Shown piece after piece: positions 58,510 to 64,000 of a stretch of DNA of 64,000 nucleotides. The stretch spans positions 62,001-126,000 of the forward strand of contig VTFK01000473.1 in NCBI GenBank assembly GCA_009617715.1, in the 5' to 3' direction. The DNA comes from Plectrocnemia conspersa (Eukaryota; Arthropoda; Insecta; Trichoptera; Polycentropodidae). Under the pieces are notes generated by a model. It made no database searches and was not told where the DNA came from. It saw only the letters and a list, made by a program, of their open reading frames with translations. Position numbers and translations under genes: made by a program. The stretch's first letter is position 1. Every line of letters starts with the position of its first letter.

Positions 58510-60685
58510 ATAAGATAAGACCGGCGTTCCCAGTGGTAAAGACACAAACTAAAATGAACCCCGAGGCATATATTAGATCTATGGTTTAGATGGAAAATAC
58601 GTATTATTTGTGAGCACATGGCGAACAAATTAAGACGAGAATGAGTTATAGATAATAAAAATCCTATAATCAGATACATTTGCCATTACTTTAACAGTTA
58701 TACGACATTGAATTTGGATAGAATAATTAGAAATGAATAAGAAATATCATTTTTTTTCTTAAATTAACGCAATATACAGGACAATCTTAGGTATAACATA
58801 ATATATACATATGTCGGAATTTACGCTCTCACAATAAACCTTTCATAATCTGGACTAATTTATACCGTATTTTTGGATAATCTGGATCAACAACACGAAC
58901 GACCATTAGGATTTTCATGATTTATATAAATTTCATAAAAGCGGATTTTAGCAGCTGATATATTAATTATTATGAGGAGACTGTTGAGTATTTTCCTTTA
59001 TGATGAGAAGTTAACATTAACAGGATACAACAGATCAAGTGAAAGGAATTTATAATTTACATCGTAAGAAAATTGATAATTTAATTAAAAGTTTGGAATT
59101 TAATTATAAATTTAAAAATATAGATTTTACAAAGATTTTATTACAAAAATAATAATACTGTATTTTGTAGTTATGTGTAAAATTACACGTTTATTTTAGC
59201 TGTAATTAATGACATAAAAAAAATTATGTCAGAAACAGATTAAATACAATACAATTGTAAAATATAGTATTTCTTAGTTAGAGAGATTAGTTCATAGGAA
59301 GTTACAAGAAAGTAGCATTAGGCACTGTCATATATGATGGGTGGCATTACATATACATTATGTTTTTATTAAATTTACAAAACAGTAAGGGTTTCTATTG
59401 ATAAAATTCACTTTTTACAATAAATCTATATTTTTTTTATATAAAATTTTAATTATATTTTATTAAATTACAAAACAGAAAAAAACACACCATATCACTG
59501 TATATGTAGAACATATATTAAGACATGCACCTTCTTTTAAGATTCTTTTAGAATGTAGATAGAATTAGTATTATCTATAAAGGCGTTTTGTTGTTATCCA
59601 TAGTTTTAAAATAAAGTTTGCAATGACTTTTGATGTAATTCAAAAGATGTTTAATTATTTGGCTTTTCATTCTATATACTTTTGCATAGATTATGTCAAC
59701 CCGTATTTTGTCTTTTGAGATTGATATACATCGTATATACATTTAACAAATAAAGAGCAACAATGCAATAGGAAACTTTCCTGTACCACTTTACTGTTTT
59801 TTTAGACAATTTCAGAGTATCATGTCAATTTTGTCAACATTGTACATATTTTTATTTTATGAAATGACACAACTAGGTTCAAGATGAAACGATTATTAAC
59901 TCGATAACTTCCTCAGTTTTAAATCATATTCTATCAAAACTCTGTTGAAAAGTAGATCTTGTAAACATCTCATCTGAGTTTTATAGTAACCCATATATGC
60001 AATTTTACTTCAAAATGGCGACTGCTAAAAAAATACGACAAATACACATACACAAAATACAAAAGTTTTTGAGATTTTGAAAAATAAAATAAAATTCAAT
60101 ATTATAAAGTATTTATAAATTAAATTAGCCCAGTATGATATAATTATTTCAATTATTTTCCCTTAATTATCGTAGGTTAAATCTCATATTATACCCTTTG
60201 TTTTTCAATCGTATCTAGGGGATCTTAATTAGTTAATACAATAATTATTAACCCGATCAATCGGATTAAGTATCCCTACCTTCGCTTATCTCAGTGATTA
60301 TCTAAATTGAAGCTATATCGATCATCTACATATGTTTGTTATTAAGTGCTACAATAATGAGCTTATATGTAAAGGCATAAATAGTCCAGCTCATCCTAAG
60401 TTAAATATATAAATAGTGTTAGTTTATAGCTATATTGTTAGTATAAATATAAAATGTGTATATAATGTAATTTAAAAAATCAATTAATAAATGTAAAGCT
60501 TAAATGTTTTTAATATAAAACCCCTAAAAAAATATTACGGCAAAAAGCTATTAAAAATATATTTTTTCAATATTCATATTACGTACATATATATTAGTAC
60601 ATGAATATTAAATATATAATTTTAAATTTTAATCTAAGGGTCCCAGGCAACCTTAAAATTATATATGCACAAACATAGCACGTGT
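58510..60685. other. AT-rich non-coding stretch
   Basis: Nothing recognised in this interval. Confidence 0.5.
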
Positions 60686-60689
60686 GTAT

Positions 60690-61130
60690 TATATGTATGG
60701 CACATACACACATTTACCACACGCTCGATAATTTAACCATTTCGCCGCCTACTGCCTTTGTGTAATAATTGGTTTATTAACTAAATGCAAACAAGTTTGT
60801 CTTGTAACAATTGGGCAGGAGTCCTGCTTTTCCGCCGCGATCAAATTGAATTATACCCTGGCGGTTTTTCCTGAAACCGCAACCCTTTATGACGGGCACC
60901 GAAGGAATGTTTGCTTTTGTGCTGATATAGGCCTATATTTCGTATGAAAGAATCCATTTATAAAACCCAGAATGTGGAGCAAAGGCATCAGTATAGTCAA
61001 AACAATATACATACGTATATGTTCGTTTTATAGTCCAAAGAGTCCCCACTAACGAGTGACGCACTAGTCCGGTTGTTTTCAAAGCACGTTGTGTTTCCGA
61101 AAGCAAGTAATGGGGATATATGTGAAAAAC
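60690..61130. promoter_or_regulatory. Candidate regulatory island with paired palindromes
   Basis: A complex block containing GCAGGAGTCCTGC (60815-60827, a perfect palindrome around one base) and GCGGTTT...AAACCGC (60861-60867 and 60874-60880), whose arms match the Runx core AACCGCA/TGCGGTT. It is non-coding by eye. The regulatory role is inferred. Confidence 0.35.
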
Positions 61131-61139
61131 AGGTGTTAA

Positions 61140-62975
61140 TTTCATAATAAAAAAATAGTATGTTTAGACTTTTCTGTACAAATTGTCATTGATGTATTTA
61201 TATACATAAGTTTTAACCTAATTGAACTGCCTGTAATAATTTATTTATATATCCAATATTATATTCTAAAATTACTTATTATCAAATAAAATAAATTTAA
61301 ACATTGAACTTATTTATTATTTATTTTATGAGTACAGTATAACTTCTTTAATTTTATGAGTCAGCGTATCTATTTTTATATAATACAAAGTTAATAATCT
61401 ATAAAAAAATGTTATTTTGATACAATGTTTTATGAAACAATCTGGGTCATTTTAATCACTTATTTTGGCATGTGTATGAATTACATTGAACAGTAGCCTG
61501 TGATTTTTTAAAAGTAAGGAAGTGGTTTTTACTCGTGTTACCTTAAAATATATTTTGTATGTAAGCACAAATAATATATTATAAACAAATTAAAATGATA
61601 CCAAACAAATTTTATAAATATAACAATTTTAACAAAATGTTAAAAGTTTATTCTTGGGGATCGGAATACCTTGACACCGATAGGATTTTTCAAGCGAAGG
61701 CCAATTTCTTGTATTTTTTCTTTGTCGTCGGCGAATGTTTATTTTATTTTAAGCAATTAAATTTAATTGTTCATATAAACAATATAACTTTTAAGCGATG
61801 TCTATAAATATTCCAATTTTTTCGATTCTCAAATATTTATTTTGGCATGTGCAAGGATTACATGGCAAAATAATGAGCGAATTTTTTCCGCAAATGTTAA
61901 TGATGAATTTTTAATATATACGTATTATTTTCTTAATAAAAAATAACAGCAAAATTGTGAATGCTGCTTTTTTTACACATTAATTACAATACTTTACTCT
62001 TAATGACATCCAAAATAATATTTTTTTTTATTTAAAATGTTTTGGGAAGTAGTGAATTTTAAGTATTTTTTATAGCATTATACGTTATTTAAAAAAAAAA
62101 ATTCATGATATCGTAGTTTTGCATAAGACTTTATATAAGTTTTACTATTGAGAACAAAGAATACATAAAAGTTAAATAACAGAAACACTTGTTATTATTT
62201 TTTTATTTGTAAATAATAAATTTGTGTTTTTTTAAGAGGTCTAATATATATTTTTATTACATATACATACATGTTTTTATATCATGGTATATATATTACT
62301 TTATTTACAATCTTATGTATTTAATCATTTAATTGTGATGTAATTTTTAAAAATATCTTTTAATATTTTTATTAACGTTCGACATTGTTTATTTTTAAGT
62401 ACTAGAAATTTGGTTTTCAGCATTGAAAATACTTTTAATAAAATCATACGATATTTATCTCTATTTAAATTTTTGTCTGAAAATATTATTATACAAAAAA
62501 AATAGTTTTTTAGATGTACCTAATCTCATAACAATAAATTAGTCTTTAGAAATCATTTTATTTGCCACTCTGTAAATTACACACGTTTTATTTCAAACAT
62601 ATTGTCTGAACTTTGACTATAATATATATTTATCGATGACCATTGACTTTGCACGGTTAAATCTTTGATAAGCTTATCTTGTACTTTTTTGACAGTTACA
62701 CATAATAAATGGTAGGCTATGTTTTGCAGTATAGCTTTCTGTAACATGAGAGTTTTATAGAGACGCTTCTTACTTTCCACTTTGGAGACGTCAGATTATC
62801 ATAACATACGTATCAGAATGGTGAGGGCAAAGTGGCAGTATTAAGTTATTTTTATCTCAAAATCCAGGTGTATAAGAAAAATATATAAATATAAATTCTA
62901 CCTACAAAAATATTATAATTTAACAATCGAGTCATAACTTTGTTTTTTTTATATTTTTAATTAAAAATCATAATA
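61140..62975. other. AT-rich non-coding stretch
   Basis: Nothing recognised; short frames at 61595 (plus) and 62577 (minus) are not similar to known proteins. Confidence 0.45.
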
Positions 62976-62979
62976 GCAG

Positions 62980-63290
62980 AGTCATGGGGTCAGTGAAGCG
63001 TTGCTTTTGGCATAAAACTGCGACAGGCGGTGCAGCATCGCCATGGAATGAAATACGTCACGATTTTTCACGAGCGACGCAGAATTTTCATTAACGGTGC
63101 CGCAAGTCATTTCCGCCCAACGGTCGGCTTTTCCAATTTTACGGCAGAGTATTAATTTCACGGGAAAAAAACAACGAGCGAACAAGCAAGAGCAAACATT
63201 CCAATGTTTCCCGTCGCAAAGGGCGTCGGTTTTCAGAAAACAGCCGGGACTAATTCAATTTGATAGCGGTTGTAAAAGTTGAACATAAAA
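62980..63290. promoter_or_regulatory. Candidate regulatory island
   Basis: A GC-balanced, complex block (GACAGGCGGTGCAGCATCGCC near 63020; TACGTCACG CRE-like near 63055; TTTTACGGC, which fits Abd-B/Cdx-type cores, near 63136). Overlapping short frames occur on both strands without recognisable products. Conserved non-coding sequence is the likeliest reading. Confidence 0.3.
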
Positions 63291-63294
63291 CGTA

Positions 63295-64000
63295 CAATGG
63301 TTACTATGCAAACTTGTTTGAATTTGGTTAATTAACCAATAATTATTATTTTAATTATGGTTATCAGCATGCGAAACATGTACTTTTAAACACTCATATA
63401 ATATAATACATGAAAGGTAAAGGATATGTAATTTAGTTAAAAATTAAACTATAGCTATAAAACAGAAAAAGTCATATTTATAGTAGATTTAGTAAAAAAT
63501 GTCACTAGTTAATATTTCAACCGTTCTATTGAATGTATCATTTTAATCATTGCGTCTATTAAATATTGATTTTATAGGTTTTGAATAATTTGTTATTCAG
63601 CTATCTCTATAAAAATCTAAAGGTTTGTTAGCGTCTGCTTTCCAAAAATTGTGCACTTATTTTTAATATTGGCAGGTTTTTGGACATGTTTTGATGGTAA
63701 AAGCTTGTAACATTGTAACCATATAAATGCCTCAATGGTGGCGTGTCGAGTTGTATTATTGTCGGCTGGGATTATCGTGATGCTCTCTGGGCGATCAAAT
63801 AATGTTTCTCGTATCGATTCGTGGCATATCTTCTCGTCTGTCTTCTGCGTCTCTTACCGCGTCTCTGTTTCTGTGACGCAAGTGGTATATTTTTTATAAT
63901 GTTTGTTCGTAACAGCTCTGGTAAATCGTAGATTAGGATTTTTGCGGCCCAATATCATCGCTTCTTACATACACACTTACGAACTTGTTCATCCTCTAAA
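63295..64000. other. Right edge of window, with a complex patch at 63720-63960
   Basis: The sequence is AT-rich until 63720, then CpG-containing (TCGTCTG, ACCGCGTCTCTG). On the minus strand a donor-like CGCG/GTAAGAG occurs near 63858, so an exon on that strand is possible, but no coding frame supports it. Confidence 0.3.

Noticed and set aside
58173..58679. Open frames of 138 and 107 codons crossing the right end of the hAT element
   Set aside because: They run through the GC-rich terminal sequence of the transposon and into flanking DNA, so they are not real genes.
1..64000. CRISPR array, operon or other prokaryotic system
   Set aside because: No spaced repeats, ribosome binding sites or long coding frames; the sequence is eukaryotic in every respect.

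Overview
The window is very AT-rich eukaryotic DNA with no operons, no long open reading frames, many poly(A/T) tracts and TA-rich simple sequence. The transposon remnants it carries (mariner, a hAT element, Jockey-clade and endonuclease-RT LINEs, SINE-like copies) together with the AT bias suggest an insect. A lepidopteran or another AT-rich insect fits, but nothing here fixes the order. Almost all of it looks intergenic or intronic.

Only two places look like host gene starts, both on the + strand and both low to moderate confidence. At 19250-19558 there is a 5'UTR-like exon ending in a very short coding start (Met-Glu-Gly-Met-Lys) directly before a GTGAGT donor, with two YY1/Pho-type GCCGCCATNTTG sites just upstream. 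At 51725-52343 a CpG-rich island is followed by a short coding start (MADDLDEI) ending at a GTAATT donor. No downstream exon was recognised for either, so the introns would have to run far into or beyond the window.

The best supported features are mobile-element fossils. Left to right they are: a foldback at 3.74-3.87 kb; two mariner transposase fragments (14.64-14.89 and 17.41-17.66 kb, minus); a Jockey-like LINE reverse transcriptase at 20.74-21.55 kb (minus) followed at higher coordinates by several copies of its own upstream RT segment (22.03-23.53 kb); an endonuclease-RT LINE fragment at 24.4-24.7 kb (plus); a 300-bp direct repeat pair at 27.8-28.8 kb; a long inverted repeat at 29.13-29.36 kb; a 520-bp terminal-inverted-repeat element with a 5-bp target duplication at 30.79-31.31 kb; two SINE-like copies (33.7 and 56.5 kb); a second endonuclease-RT LINE at 41.6-42.5 kb (minus); short repeats related to the Jockey segment at 43.8-45.4 kb; a second long Jockey copy at 49.23-50.42 kb (minus); and an internally deleted hAT transposon at 57.085-58.501 kb with an exact 8-bp target duplication.

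Between these, islands of more balanced base composition and higher complexity stand out from the AT-rich background (for example 12.06-12.40, 15.35-15.80, 16.24-16.49, 25.34-25.79, 32.18-32.66, 37.96-38.28, 40.83-41.18, 60.69-61.13 and 62.98-63.29 kb). They do not read as recognisable protein and are best regarded as candidate conserved non-coding or enhancer sequence. No convincing tRNA, rRNA, known microRNA or intact protein gene was found, and nothing that could honestly be called a new system. The most unusual observation is that the same short RT segment is repeated in front of both long Jockey copies.
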